DNA of 44,592 bases. Source: an uncultured Limimonas sp. (GTDB lineage Bacteria > Pseudomonadota > Alphaproteobacteria > Kiloniellales > Rhodovibrionaceae). Shown here one piece after another: positions 26,095 to 35,007 of this stretch. The DNA lies in assembly GCA_913055855.1 (NCBI GenBank), contig CAJXKW010000007.1:1-44592 (forward strand). Reading direction: 5' to 3'. Made by a program: the position numbers and the translations under genes. The notes beneath the pieces are model-generated. The model saw nothing but the letters and a program-made list of their open reading frames with translations, had not been told where the DNA came from and did no database searches. Within the stretch, counting starts at the first letter, position 1, and each line of letters begins with the position of its first letter.

Positions 26095-28257
26095 ATGGCG
26101 GAAAGCAGCGGCCAATCCGGTCGGTTCGGCCTGGGCGGTTTCACGCCGCGCTGGCTGGGCGAGCAGCTCAAGCGCACGGACATCGCGCTCGCGCTCGGGA
26201 TCGTCGCCATCCTGGTGGTCCTGATCCTGCCGGTGCCGCCGTGGCTGCTCGACATCGCCCTGGCGCTGTCGATCACCTTCTCCGTCCTGGTCCTGATGAC
26301 CGTCCTGTTCATCCACAAGGCCCTGGACTTCAGCTCGTTCCCCACCGTCCTGCTGATCGCGACGATGCTGCGATTGTCGCTCAACCTGGCATCGACGCGG
26401 CTGATCCTGGCGCACGGCCACGAGGGCACGGACGCCGCCGGTCAGGTGATCGAGGCCTTCGGCGGCTTCATCATGGGGAACAACTTCGTCATCGGGATCA
26501 TCGTCTTCGCCATCCTGATCATCGTGAACTTCGTGGTGATCACCAAGGGCTCGGGACGCATCGCCGAGGTGTCCGCCCGCTTCAGCCTGGACTCCATGCC
26601 GGGCAAGCAGATGGCGATCGACGCCGACCTCTCCTCCGGCCTGATCACCGAGCAGGAGGCCAAGGAGCGGCGCAAGGAACTCGAGGACGAAAGCAACTTC
26701 TTCGGCGCCATGGACGGCGCGGCGAAATTCGTCCGCGGCGACGCCATCGCCGGGCTGCTGATCACCTTCATCAACATCGTGGGCGGCATGATCATCGGTG
26801 TCGCCCAGCAGGAGCTGACCTTCGGCGAAGCGGCACGGACCTACACGGTGCTCACCGTGGGCGACGGGCTGGTCTCACAGATCCCGGCGCTGATCGTCTC
26901 CACGGGCGCCGGCCTGCTCGTGTCCAAGTCGAGCACCACCGGCAAGGCGAACGAGGCGCTGTTCGGCCAGCTCGGCGCGGAGCCCAAGCCGCTGGTGCTC
27001 GCCTCGGTGCTCACGGCCGCCCTCGCCCTCCTACCCGGCATTCCGCTGCTGCCCTTCCTGCTGCTCACGGCGCTGACGGGCGGGCTTGCCTATATCACCT
27101 ACAAGCGCAAGGAGATGGCGCCCGAAGCGCCCGCCGGACAAACGGGCGGTGCGGCCGGCCAGGCGGGGACCCCGGCACCGGCGGGCGGCGGCGGCCCGCC
27201 CGCGGAGACGGGCCCGGCCTCGGAAGACGAGAACATCGCAAACGCCCTGGCGATGGACGACATCCGCCTGGAGCTTGGTTATCAGCTCCTGTCCCTGGTC
27301 AACAAAGAGGGCGCGCGCCTGACCGACCAGATCAAGGCGCTGCGCAAGCAGCTCGCCCAGGAAATGGGCTTCGTCCTGCCCTCCGTCCGCATTCAGGACA
27401 ACCTGCAGCTCTCGCCCAACGAATACGTCATCCGCATCAAGGAGATCGAAAGCGGACGCGGTGAGCTGCGCGCCAACATGCTGCTCGTCATGGATCCCCA
27501 GGGCGGGAACATCCCGCTCAACGGCGAGCAGACCACCGAGCCCACGTTCGGCCTCCCCGCCAAGTGGATCAACGAGCAGGACCGCGAAGAGGCCATGTTC
27601 CGGGGCTACACGGTGGTCGACCCGCCAACGGTGATCACCACCCACCTCACCGAGATCGTCAAGGACAACATGGCCGAGCTGCTATCCTATGCGGAGACGC
27701 AGAAGCTCCTGGACGATCTCGACAAGGACCAGCAGAAGCTGGTCAACGACATCATCCCCAGCGCGATCAGCGTAGGCGGGGTCCAGCGGGTGCTCCAGAA
27801 CCTGCTGCACGAGCGCATATCCATCCGCGACCTGCCGGGGATTCTGGAGGCGATCAGCGAGGCGACGAGCTACACGCGCAACCTCACCGCCATCACCGAG
27901 CACGTGCGCACGCGCCTGGCCCGGCAGATCTGCAACGACCACACCAGCGAGAACGGGTACATCCCCATCCTGACGCTGTCGCCGCAGTGGGAGCAGGCGT
28001 TCGGCGAGGCCATCGTGGGCGAAGGCGAGGACAAGCAGCTCTCCATGGCCCCGTCGCGCCTGCAGGAGTTCATCAACGCGGTCCGTCAAGCCTTCGAGCG
28101 CCAGGCGATGATGGGGGAAATCCCGGTCCTCTTGACCAGTCCGGGGATCCGGCCGTACGTGCGCTCGATCGTCGAACGCTTCCGACCGCAGACGGCCGTC
28201 CTGTCGCAAAACGAGATCCACCCCAAGGCCCGGATCAAGACCCTTGGACAGATCTGA
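26095..28257 (+). CDS. flhA: Flagellar type III export gate FlhA
   Basis: FlhA is the export-gate membrane protein that uses the proton motive force and docks chaperone-substrate complexes. The 720-residue protein has the usual two halves. About eight membrane helices lie in residues 30-340 (for example LALGIVAILVVLILPVP). Between them is the conserved cytoplasmic loop with SMPGKQMAIDADL. The C-terminal cytoplasmic domain follows a Gly/Pro/Ala-rich linker near 350-375, and contains PVLLTSPGIRPYVRSIVERF and the FHIPEP-family ending. It is followed by flhF and flhG, the order seen in polar flagellates. Confidence 0.97.
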   Translation: MAESSGQSGRFGLGGFTPRWLGEQLKRTDIALALGIVAILVVLILPVPPWLLDIALALSITFSVLVLMTVLFIHKALDFSSFPTVLLIATMLRLSLNLASTRLILAHGHEGTDAAGQVIEAFGGFIMGNNFVIGIIVFAILIIVNFVVITKGSGRIAEVSARFSLDSMPGKQMAIDADLSSGLITEQEAKERRKELEDESNFFGAMDGAAKFVRGDAIAGLLITFINIVGGMIIGVAQQELTFGEAARTYTVLTVGDGLVSQIPALIVSTGAGLLVSKSSTTGKANEALFGQLGAEPKPLVLASVLTAALALLPGIPLLPFLLLTALTGGLAYITYKRKEMAPEAPAGQTGGAAGQAGTPAPAGGGGPPAETGPASEDENIANALAMDDIRLELGYQLLSLVNKEGARLTDQIKALRKQLAQEMGFVLPSVRIQDNLQLSPNEYVIRIKEIESGRGELRANMLLVMDPQGGNIPLNGEQTTEPTFGLPAKWINEQDREEAMFRGYTVVDPPTVITTHLTEIVKDNMAELLSYAETQKLLDDLDKDQQKLVNDIIPSAISVGGVQRVLQNLLHERISIRDLPGILEAISEATSYTRNLTAITEHVRTRLARQICNDHTSENGYIPILTLSPQWEQAFGEAIVGEGEDKQLSMAPSRLQEFINAVRQAFERQAMMGEIPVLLTSPGIRPYVRSIVERFRPQTAVLSQNEIHPKARIKTLGQI

Positions 28258-28280
28258 TCCGGGCAAGGTAACACGGACAC

Positions 28281-29273
28281 ATGCACCTTAAGACCTTCAC
28301 CGCGGAGACCCTGCCCCTCGCCATGCAACAGGTGCGCGAGCACCTGGGCGAGGACGCGGTGATTCTGTCCACGGAAAGCGATCCGGACGGTCCGGGCGTG
28401 CGTGTCACCGCCGCCCTCGAGGATTCCGACGCACCGGAGGGCAGCTTCGACGGCGAGGACAACCTCGCCACCTTCAACATCGTCAACGAGGCGCTGGACT
28501 ACCACCGGGTGCCGCTGGCCCTGATGGACAGCCTGCTCAGCGCGGTGGGCCGGCACGCCGGGCTGCCGCCGCGCGAGACCCTGGCGCGCGCGATCGAGGC
28601 GGAACTCAGCTTCGCCCCCATGCCGCGGCAGGCGACCGGCTATCCGATCATGCTCCTGGGGCCGCCGGGCGGCGGCAAGACCGCGACGGCCGCCAAGCTC
28701 GCCGCGCAGGTGCGGGTGCGCGGCGGCAAGGCCACGCTGATCACCCTGGACACCGGCAAGGCCGGCAGCCTCGCCCAGATCACCGCGTTCGCCGAGGCGC
28801 TCGGCGCCAACCTGCGCGAGGCACACGACGCGGACAGCCTCAAGCACGCCGTGGCGAACTGCCCCAACGATCATTTCGTCGTCATCGATTCCATCGGCAG
28901 CGGCCCGTACGACCACGATTCCCTGCGCGAGATGCAGGAATGGCTCCGGGTGTCGGGCGCGGAAGGCATTCTGGTCATGCCCGCCGGCGGCGACGCGGTG
29001 GAAACGGCGGAAGCCGCCCTGGCCTACGCCTCGCTGGGCGTGGACCGCATGATCGCCACCAAGATGGATTCCAGCCGGCGCATCGGCGGCATCCTCTCGG
29101 CCGCCTATACCGCCGGCCTGACGCTCATGGGCGTGGGCACCGCGCCGACCATCGGGGGCGGCCTGCGCTCGGCGAACCCGCATCAGATCGCACGAATCAT
29201 TCTGCCCGACGAGGAGGAAACCGACACCGTGGGGGACGCGTCGCCCATTATCGCGCGGGAGGACGGGACATGA
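28281..29273 (+). CDS. flhF: Flagellar placement GTPase FlhF
   Basis: FlhF is an SRP-family GTPase that places and numbers polar flagella. The N-terminus MHLKTFTAETLPLAMQQV is typical. The NG domain follows, with P-loop GPPGGGKT (about 127-134), TLDTGKAG in the G2 region and the TKMD guanine-specificity motif (about 260). The G3 motif reads DSIGSG where most relatives have DTAGR or similar, so hydrolysis may be altered. The 330-residue length is short for FlhF because the basic linker is small. Its stop overlaps the flhG ATG (ATGA). Confidence 0.88.
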   Translation: MHLKTFTAETLPLAMQQVREHLGEDAVILSTESDPDGPGVRVTAALEDSDAPEGSFDGEDNLATFNIVNEALDYHRVPLALMDSLLSAVGRHAGLPPRETLARAIEAELSFAPMPRQATGYPIMLLGPPGGGKTATAAKLAAQVRVRGGKATLITLDTGKAGSLAQITAFAEALGANLREAHDADSLKHAVANCPNDHFVVIDSIGSGPYDHDSLREMQEWLRVSGAEGILVMPAGGDAVETAEAALAYASLGVDRMIATKMDSSRRIGGILSAAYTAGLTLMGVGTAPTIGGGLRSANPHQIARIILPDEEETDTVGDASPIIAREDGT

Positions 29274-30064
29274 GCGAGCACACCGCGACCCGTCCGCGCG
29301 CGGGCACCGGGGTAACGCCAGGGCGCAACGTGATCGCCGTCGCCTCGGGCAAGGGCGGCGTGGGCAAGACGTTCTTCGCCATTACCCTGACCCACGCGAT
29401 CGCCCGCGCGGGCCGCCGCAGTCTCCTTTTCGACGGCGACCTGGGGCTTGCCAACGTGGACGTCCACCTCGGCCTCAACCCGGTCAACGACCTCAGCCGC
29501 GTGCTCACCGGAAAGCTCGCGCTCTCGGGCGCGGTGCAGACGGTGGACTCGGCCGGCTTTTCGGTCATCGCCGGACGTTCCGGCTCGGCGGCGCTGTCCT
29601 CCCTGGCGCCGGCGCAGATCAGCGGCCTTGGCCGCGCCATCCTCAGCCTGGCGCCGAGCTACGACCGCGTCGTGCTGGACATGGGTGCCGGCCTGGACCG
29701 CACGGTCCGCACCCTGACCGCGCACGCGCTGACCAATCTGGTCATCATCAACGAAGATCCGACGGCGCTGACGGACGCCTATGCGTTCATCAAGCTGACC
29801 AAGCAGCAGCGGCCCAACGCGGACCTGCGGGTCGTGGTTAACCTGGCAAGCTCACAGCGCGACGGCGAGCGCGCGTTCGGTGCGCTGCGCCGCGCGTGCG
29901 AGAGCTTCCTAGGCCTGCAGATTCCGCTGCTGGGCGTGGTGCGCCGGGACAACCTGGTCACCGAAGCGATCCGCCGGCAGGCGCCGCTTCTGGTGCGTCA
30001 TCCCAATTCCGCGGCGGCGGCGGATATCGAGGCCATTGCCGAGAAGCTGATGGAGCCCCGGTGA
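29270..30064 (+). CDS. flhG: MinD-like ATPase FlhG
   Basis: FlhG (FleN/YlxH) is a MinD-family ATPase that limits flagellar number and acts on FlhF. The deviant Walker A KGGVGKT is at about residue 28. Switch motifs LLFDGDLGLANVDVHLGL and VVLDMGAGLD follow. The ATG at 29270 overlaps the flhF stop, giving 264 residues. The short N-terminus does not show the DQAxxLR motif that some FlhG proteins use to stimulate FlhF. The end contains the RRDNLVTEAIRRQAPLLVRHP segment typical of the family. The next gene overlaps its stop by four bases. Confidence 0.92.
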   Translation: MSEHTATRPRAGTGVTPGRNVIAVASGKGGVGKTFFAITLTHAIARAGRRSLLFDGDLGLANVDVHLGLNPVNDLSRVLTGKLALSGAVQTVDSAGFSVIAGRSGSAALSSLAPAQISGLGRAILSLAPSYDRVVLDMGAGLDRTVRTLTAHALTNLVIINEDPTALTDAYAFIKLTKQQRPNADLRVVVNLASSQRDGERAFGALRRACESFLGLQIPLLGVVRRDNLVTEAIRRQAPLLVRHPNSAAAADIEAIAEKLMEPR

Positions 30065-31131
30065 GCGGCGTCTTCCCCATCGATCCGCACACGCCCGAGC
30101 CCGAGCACGGGCCCAGCTACATCGGGCGGATGCCGGCGACGATCCGCGACGCGCCGCCGGGCTTCAAGGCCATTTCGGGAACCACGCTCGAGGGGCGGGT
30201 CCTGGGCCGGGACGCCGCGGGGCACCTGATGCTGCGCACCAGCAACGGCGTGCTCAGTATCGCCACGGGCGCGCGACCGCCCACGGGCAGCACCGTCGTG
30301 GTCCAGTTCCGCGCCGTGGGCGCCGCCGTCCAGGCCTACATCGTCGGTGTGCGCACGGACACCGACCGCCCAGCCGGCACGGCCGCCCCGGCGCATCCGC
30401 GTCCCGCCGCCCGCGCACCCGCGCCCTATCGGCGCAGCCCCGACAGCCCCGGGGGCAGCGTCACCGAAGGCCACGACGCCCTCACCCGCGTCTGGCCCGC
30501 GCTGGAAGAGGCCCTGGCGGCCCTGTACGCCGACCGCGGTGCGCAACCCGGCGCCCTGCCGCATCTGCTGGGCCGGCTGCCCCAGCCCGGCACCCAGCTC
30601 GGCTCGCGCCTGCTGTTCGTACTGGCGGCGTTGCGCCGCGGCGACATCCGCGCGTGGCTGGGCCGCGAGCCCTTCAACGCACTGGAACGGGCCGGGCGCG
30701 GCGATCTGATTGCACGGCTGGAAGACGACTTCACCCACCTGGCCCGGTTTGCCGTCGAGGACGGCGGCGAGTGGCGGCTCTATGTCCTGCCGCTGTTTCT
30801 GGACGGGCACGTCCACCAGATCCGCGTTTTCGTGCACGCCCCGCCCTACGGCGAGACGCGCGACGACGCCCACCGGGTGGTGGCGGAAACGCACCTGCCC
30901 CATCTGGGCGAGCTGCAGCTCGACACCCTGCTGCGCCGGCACCGCATGGACATGATCCTGCGCACGCGCACCCCGTTGGGCAAGGACCTGGCCGAACGCA
31001 TCCGCGCCCTCGCCGCGCAGGCCCGCGCGTGGGGCCGGATGGACGGGGATATCGGCTTCGAGGCGGGTGCGCGCTGGCACTTCCTGGTTCTGCCCGGCCA
31101 GGGGGAAACGCCGCACGGCCTCGTCGTGTAA
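30061..31131 (+). CDS. FliK-like C-terminal domain protein, function unknown
   Basis: This is a 356-residue soluble protein with no signal or membrane segment. Residues about 38-95 form a beta-rich block (TLEGRVLGRDAAGHLMLRTS, then PPTGSTVVVQF) like the first domain of some FliK proteins. The C-terminal third (HLPHLGELQLDTLLRRHRMD, then LGKDLAERIRALAAQARAW) resembles the FliK hook-length domain. The middle is Pro/Ala-rich and then helical. The GTG overlaps the flhG stop by four bases (GTGA), so it is translated with flhA-flhF-flhG. It could be a second export-switch protein or a divergent relative. The similarity is by pattern only. Confidence 0.65.
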   Translation: MSGVFPIDPHTPEPEHGPSYIGRMPATIRDAPPGFKAISGTTLEGRVLGRDAAGHLMLRTSNGVLSIATGARPPTGSTVVVQFRAVGAAVQAYIVGVRTDTDRPAGTAAPAHPRPAARAPAPYRRSPDSPGGSVTEGHDALTRVWPALEEALAALYADRGAQPGALPHLLGRLPQPGTQLGSRLLFVLAALRRGDIRAWLGREPFNALERAGRGDLIARLEDDFTHLARFAVEDGGEWRLYVLPLFLDGHVHQIRVFVHAPPYGETRDDAHRVVAETHLPHLGELQLDTLLRRHRMDMILRTRTPLGKDLAERIRALAAQARAWGRMDGDIGFEAGARWHFLVLPGQGETPHGLVV

Positions 31132-31133
31132 CG

Positions 31134-31559
31134 CTACTTCTTGCCGGCGTTCTGGCGCTGGTGGAGCTGCGTGCCGAGTTCGTCGTGGCGCTGCTGTTCG
31201 ATGCGCTCGCGCCGCTTACGCACGCGCTGGCGCTCGTTGTCCTCGGCAAGCTCGTACTTCTTCAGCTCGCGGAAGGCCTCGCCCACCTCCTCGCGGGCGG
31301 CCTCGATCTCCTGCTCAACGTCGGCGATCGATTTCTCCAGGCGCTGGCGCCGGTCGAGTTCGGCTTCCAGGAACGCGGGATAGGCCCGCCGGGCCATGTC
31401 GTCCTGTTCCGCGAGCTGCTGCTCGTGCGCAATGCCCTCGTCGAGACGCTGCAGATCCCCGCGCAGCCGCTCGGCCAGCCGCTCCAGCTCGGCCAGTTTC
31501 TGGCGCTTTTCGTCCAGGTGCCAGCGCGTAATCCGAATGAGACTGTTGAAGGCCGTCAT
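31134..31559 (-). CDS. fliJ: Flagellar export chaperone FliJ
   Basis: FliJ is a small coiled-coil component of the export ATPase, bound in the centre of the FliI hexamer. The 141-residue protein is almost wholly helical and charged, with long heptad stretches ([37 protein letters not shown]) and no globular domain. It overlaps the fliI stop by four bases, so the pair is translationally coupled. It ends two bases from the stop of the convergent FliK-like gene. The assignment rests on coiled-coil form, length and position next to fliI. Confidence 0.88.
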   Translation of the reverse strand: MTAFNSLIRITRWHLDEKRQKLAELERLAERLRGDLQRLDEGIAHEQQLAEQDDMARRAYPAFLEAELDRRQRLEKSIADVEQEIEAAREEVGEAFRELKKYELAEDNERQRVRKRRERIEQQRHDELGTQLHQRQNAGKK

Positions 31560-33085
31560 TCAGCTGCCCCTCGACCGGCCTGCTGGCCACGCGCCTGCCG
31601 GCGCAGCGACTGGCGCTGACCCTGTTGCCGGGCTTGCGTCTGTTGCCGGGCTTGCTGCGGCTGCTGCTGCGCCGTCTGCGCCCGGGCAGCGCCCGCCTGA
31701 CGCGCGTCGGCCTGTTGCTGCTGGCCCGGCTGCTTCCCGGCATTTTCCGTCTGCCAGGGCACGTCCAGCGCCTGGGCAAGCTGGGCGTAGCTCTCCGCCA
31801 GCGAGCATCGCTCGTTCTTGTCCTGCGCCAGGAAGTTCTCCAGGCGCGGGTGATACGTGATCGCCTCGTCGACCTGCGGATCGCTGCCCTGTTTGTACGC
31901 GCCGATGCGGATGAGTTCGCCCATGTCCTCGTAGGTCGACATGAGCCGGCGCGCCCGGGCGATCAGGTCGTTCTGCGCCTGGGTGTTGCAGCCCGGCATG
32001 GTGCGCGAGATCGAGCGCAGGACGTTCACCGCCGGATAGCGGCCGCGTTCGGCAATCGCCCGTTCCAGAACGATGTGCCCGTCGAGAATGCCGCGCACCG
32101 CGTCCGCGATGGGCTCGTCGTGGTCGCCGCCCTCAACGAGCACACTGAACAGGCCCGTGATCGCCGCCGCGCCCGTGCCCGGGCCGGCGCGCTCCAGGAT
32201 CTTGGGGAGTTCGGCGAATACGGAGGGCGTGTAGCCCTTGCTCGCCGGCGGCTCACCCGCGGCCAGGCCGATCTCGCGCATCGCCATGGCAAAGCGCGTG
32301 ACCGAGTCGATCATGCACAGGACGTCCTTGTCCCGGTCGCGGAAGTACTCGGCGAGCGCCATGGTGGTGTAGGCCGCCTGCCGGCGCAGCGGCGGGGGCT
32401 CATCCGAGGTCGCGACCACAACGACGGAGCGCTTCAGGCCCTCTTCGCCCAGCTCGTCCTCCAGCCATTCCTGAACCTCGCGGCCGCGCTCACCGATCAG
32501 CCCGATGACGTTGACGTCGGAAGAGGTATAGCGCGCCAGCATGGACAGAGTGACCGACTTGCCCACGCCGGAACCGGAGAAGATCCCCATGCGCTGCCCG
32601 CGGCAGCAGGTCAGGAAGGCATTAAGCGCGCGAATGCCCAGGTCGAGCTTGCCGCCCACGCGCTGGCGCTGATGCGCCGGGGGTGGGGCACCGCGCAGGC
32701 GATACGGGCTGCGCCCGTCGGGCAGCGGCCCCTTCCCGTCCACCGGTTGTCCAAGCGCGTTGACCACCCGGCCAAGCCAGGCGTCGGTCGGGCGCACGCT
32801 GGGCTCATCCGTCTTGAGTTCGGCGCGGCAGCCCAGGCCGACGCCCTCCAGCGAACCGAACGGCAGGAGCAGCGCCTTTCCTTCGCGGAAGCCGATGGCC
32901 TCGCAGGTCACCCGACTGCCGTCGCCGGTCTCCACATCGACGCGGCCGCCGATGGAAAGCACGCGTTCCAGACCCGTGACCTCCACCAGCATGCCCACGA
33001 CCGAGGTCACCCGGCCCATGTAGCGCTCGGCGGTGGTCTGGCGGATATCGTCCAGCGCGCGCTTGAGCACGGACGGTTCGGACAC
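31556..33085 (-). CDS. fliI: Flagellar export ATPase FliI
   Basis: FliI is the F1-beta-like ATPase of the flagellar type III export system. The Walker A is SGSGVGKS (about residue 170), the arginine- and Asp-containing core reads [12 protein letters not shown], and [12 protein letters not shown] and [20 protein letters not shown] follow. These are standard for the family. The core ends near residue 440. The remaining 70 residues are Gln/Ala/Arg-rich ([26 protein letters not shown]), an extension absent from usual FliI. It is followed by fliJ and divergent from ctrA, separated by a 209-bp region. Confidence 0.95.
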   Translation of the reverse strand: MSEPSVLKRALDDIRQTTAERYMGRVTSVVGMLVEVTGLERVLSIGGRVDVETGDGSRVTCEAIGFREGKALLLPFGSLEGVGLGCRAELKTDEPSVRPTDAWLGRVVNALGQPVDGKGPLPDGRSPYRLRGAPPPAHQRQRVGGKLDLGIRALNAFLTCCRGQRMGIFSGSGVGKSVTLSMLARYTSSDVNVIGLIGERGREVQEWLEDELGEEGLKRSVVVVATSDEPPPLRRQAAYTTMALAEYFRDRDKDVLCMIDSVTRFAMAMREIGLAAGEPPASKGYTPSVFAELPKILERAGPGTGAAAITGLFSVLVEGGDHDEPIADAVRGILDGHIVLERAIAERGRYPAVNVLRSISRTMPGCNTQAQNDLIARARRLMSTYEDMGELIRIGAYKQGSDPQVDEAITYHPRLENFLAQDKNERCSLAESYAQLAQALDVPWQTENAGKQPGQQQQADARQAGAARAQTAQQQPQQARQQTQARQQGQRQSLRRQARGQQAGRGAAE

Positions 33086-33157
33086 GGCCGCGTACCCCCT
33101 CTTCGTCCGGCGGGGCCGTCCGTCGGCACGGTCGCGGAATGCCCCTCTTACAAGGGT

Positions 33158-33162
33158 GAGTC
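33158..33162. promoter_or_regulatory. GANTC site in the fliI/ctrA intergenic region
   Basis: GAGTC is a target for the alphaproteobacterial cell-cycle methylase CcrM. In Caulobacter a GANTC in the ctrA P1 promoter ties ctrA expression to replication. A single 5-bp match could be chance, though the position is suggestive. Confidence 0.3.
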
Positions 33163-33202
33163 TGGGGGCGCGGCTTTTAAGGATGTGTAAAGCGCGTCGA
33201 CG

Positions 33203-33250
33203 TCAACGGTTCGTTAATCTTGATTGCGCACCATGGTTAAGGTACCTCAA
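33203..33250 (+). promoter_or_regulatory. Candidate CtrA sites upstream of ctrA
   Basis: TCAA-N7-TTAA at 33203-33217 is one base from the CtrA consensus. TTAA-GGTACC-TCAA at 33237-33250 is a second, imperfect site with a 6-base spacer and near-perfect dyad symmetry. They lie 45-92 bases before the ctrA ATG, which fits autoregulation. They could also serve the divergent fliI-fliJ unit. Confidence 0.45.
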
Positions 33251-33294
33251 ATTTAGAAACCTTTCGGGGCAACCACTTTCGCGAGGTCTGCGCG

Positions 33295-34062
33295 ATGCGA
33301 GTGCTGCTCGTCGAGGACGATAGCGCGATGGCGCAAAGCATCGAGACGATGCTGCGCTCGGAGAACTATATCTGTGATACCACGGATATGGGCGAAGACG
33401 GGCTCGAAATCGGGAAACTGTACGATTACGATATCATCATCCTCGATTTGATGCTGCCGGACATCGACGGCTACGAAGTCCTCCGGCGCATGCGCGCGGC
33501 CAAGATCGAGACGCCCATCCTCATCCTTTCGGGCCTTTCGGGGCTCGATGAAAAGATCAAGGGACTTGGCTTCGGCGCCGACGACTACCTGACGAAGCCT
33601 TTCGACAAGCGCGAACTCGTCGCCCGGATCCAGGCCATTGTACGCCGCTCGAAGGGCCATTCGGATTCCGTCATCACCACCGGCAAGCTCAGCGTGAACC
33701 TGGACGCGCGCACCGTCGAGGTCGACGGCCAGCCGCTGCACCTGACGGGCAAGGAATACGGCATCCTGGAGCTGCTCTCGCTGCGCAAGGGCACCACCCT
33801 GACCAAGGAGATGTTCCTGAACCATCTCTACGGCGGCATGGACGAGCCCGAGCTGAAGATCATCGACGTCTTCGTCTGCAAGCTCCGCAAGAAGCTCGCC
33901 AATGCCACGGGCGGCGAGAGCTACATCGAGACCGTCTGGGGCCGCGGCTACATGCTCCGCGATCCCGACCAGACCCGCACAGTGGGCGCGGCCACCGGCG
34001 AACCGGAACGCGAACGCGAGCCGGCGGAGAGTACCGACGCGCAGGCGGCCGCCGCATCCTGA
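33295..34062 (+). CDS. ctrA: Cell-cycle response regulator CtrA
   Basis: CtrA is the alphaproteobacterial master regulator of the cell cycle and, in many species, chiefly of motility. The 255-residue protein has a receiver domain (1-118) with acidic VEDDS, phospho-acceptor D51 in [11 protein letters not shown] and Lys in TKPFD. An OmpR-type winged helix follows (about 125-230: [30 protein letters not shown]). The sequence is highly typical. The C-terminus ends in AQAAAAS rather than the terminal Ala-Ala that marks Caulobacter CtrA for ClpXP. Its upstream region has candidate CtrA boxes and a GANTC. Likely targets here are fliF, ctrA and cheA. Confidence 0.97.
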   Translation: MRVLLVEDDSAMAQSIETMLRSENYICDTTDMGEDGLEIGKLYDYDIIILDLMLPDIDGYEVLRRMRAAKIETPILILSGLSGLDEKIKGLGFGADDYLTKPFDKRELVARIQAIVRRSKGHSDSVITTGKLSVNLDARTVEVDGQPLHLTGKEYGILELLSLRKGTTLTKEMFLNHLYGGMDEPELKIIDVFVCKLRKKLANATGGESYIETVWGRGYMLRDPDQTRTVGAATGEPEREREPAESTDAQAAAAS

Positions 34063-34084
34063 GGCGGCGGCCCGGCCGGCCCCC

Positions 34085-34099
34085 GAACGCCAGGCGTTC
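34085..34099. terminator. Short palindrome between convergent ctrA and cheR
   Basis: GAACGCC-A-GGCGTTC is a perfect 7-bp inverted repeat in the 90-bp convergent gap. It sits within GC-rich sequence with other short repeats. It may act as a bidirectional terminator, although no U tract follows on either strand. Confidence 0.4.
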
Positions 34100-34152
34100 A
34101 CCCCGCGCCGGCCCCGTTCCAGCGGCGCTGGCTGGCGCGCCGTCGACGGTTC

Positions 34153-35007
34153 TCAGCCGCGCTGGGACGCGGTGGCGTGATCGGCCTTGTTGTGGATGTA
34201 AAGGCCGCGCTGGCCGGGCATCATCTTGAACCGGTCGCTGATGCCCAGCACCGTCTCCGCGCCGCCAAGCACCAGGAAGCCGTCGTCCGCGAGCACCTCG
34301 GCGATCTGGCCCAGAACGCGCGCCTTCGTCTGCTGGTCGAAGTAGATCAGGACGTTGCGGCAGAACACGATGTCGAACTTGCCCAGGCTGCGGCAATCTT
34401 CCAGAAGATTGTGCAGCTTGAACGTCACCATCTTCCGGATTTCCGGGCTGATGCGCCAGCGGTCGCCGTCCTGGGTGAAATACTTGGCCAACATCTGAAT
34501 GGGCAGGCCGCGCTGCACCTCGAACTGGGTATAGAGACCGGTTTCCGCGCGCTGGAGCATCTCGCGCGAGAGGTCGGTGGCGAGGATGTCGAATTGCCAG
34601 CCCTGAACTTTGGCGCCCTGTTCCTTGAGCACCATGGCCAGGGAATACGGCTCCTGCCCGCTTGAACAGGCGGCCGACCAGATGCGCACGTGGCGCCGTT
34701 GCTTGCGCGCGTTCAGGAAATGCGGGAGCATCACATCCCGGAACTGGTCGAAGGGCTTTTGATCCCGGAAGAAAAACGACTCGTTGGTCGTCATCGCCTC
34801 GACGACGTCGGCGATGAGCTTGGGATCGCCGCCCTTGCCCTGCTTGCGCGCGAGCGCGCCCACCAGGGCAGCAGCGTCGTTGAAGCCCCAGTGGCGCGCC
34901 ACGGGCGTGAGCCGACTCTCGGCGAGATAGGCCTTGTCCTCACCCAGGACCAGGCCCGAGCGTTGCCGCAGCAGCTCCGCAAGCTTCTTGAAATCCTGCG
35001 GACTCAT
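34153..35007 (-). CDS. cheR: Chemotaxis protein methyltransferase CheR
   Basis: CheR methylates glutamates of chemoreceptors using S-adenosylmethionine, for adaptation. The 284-residue protein begins with the helical N-domain (MSPQDFKKLAELLRQRSG). The methyltransferase domain follows, with RIWSAACSSGQEPYSLAM as the SAM-binding block, then ILATDLSREMLQRAETG and FDIVFCRNVLIYFD. I chose the ATG at 35007 because it overlaps the cheB stop by four bases (ATGA) and gives family length. It is the last gene of cheA-cheW-cheY-cheB-cheR. No tetrapeptide-repeat tail is present. Confidence 0.96.
   Translation of the reverse strand: MSPQDFKKLAELLRQRSGLVLGEDKAYLAESRLTPVARHWGFNDAAALVGALARKQGKGGDPKLIADVVEAMTTNESFFFRDQKPFDQFRDVMLPHFLNARKQRRHVRIWSAACSSGQEPYSLAMVLKEQGAKVQGWQFDILATDLSREMLQRAETGLYTQFEVQRGLPIQMLAKYFTQDGDRWRISPEIRKMVTFKLHNLLEDCRSLGKFDIVFCRNVLIYFDQQTKARVLGQIAEVLADDGFLVLGGAETVLGISDRFKMMPGQRGLYIHNKADHATASQRG

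Noticed and set aside
31625..33190. 521-codon rightward frame opposite fliI
   Set aside because: Shadow of FliI; composition only.
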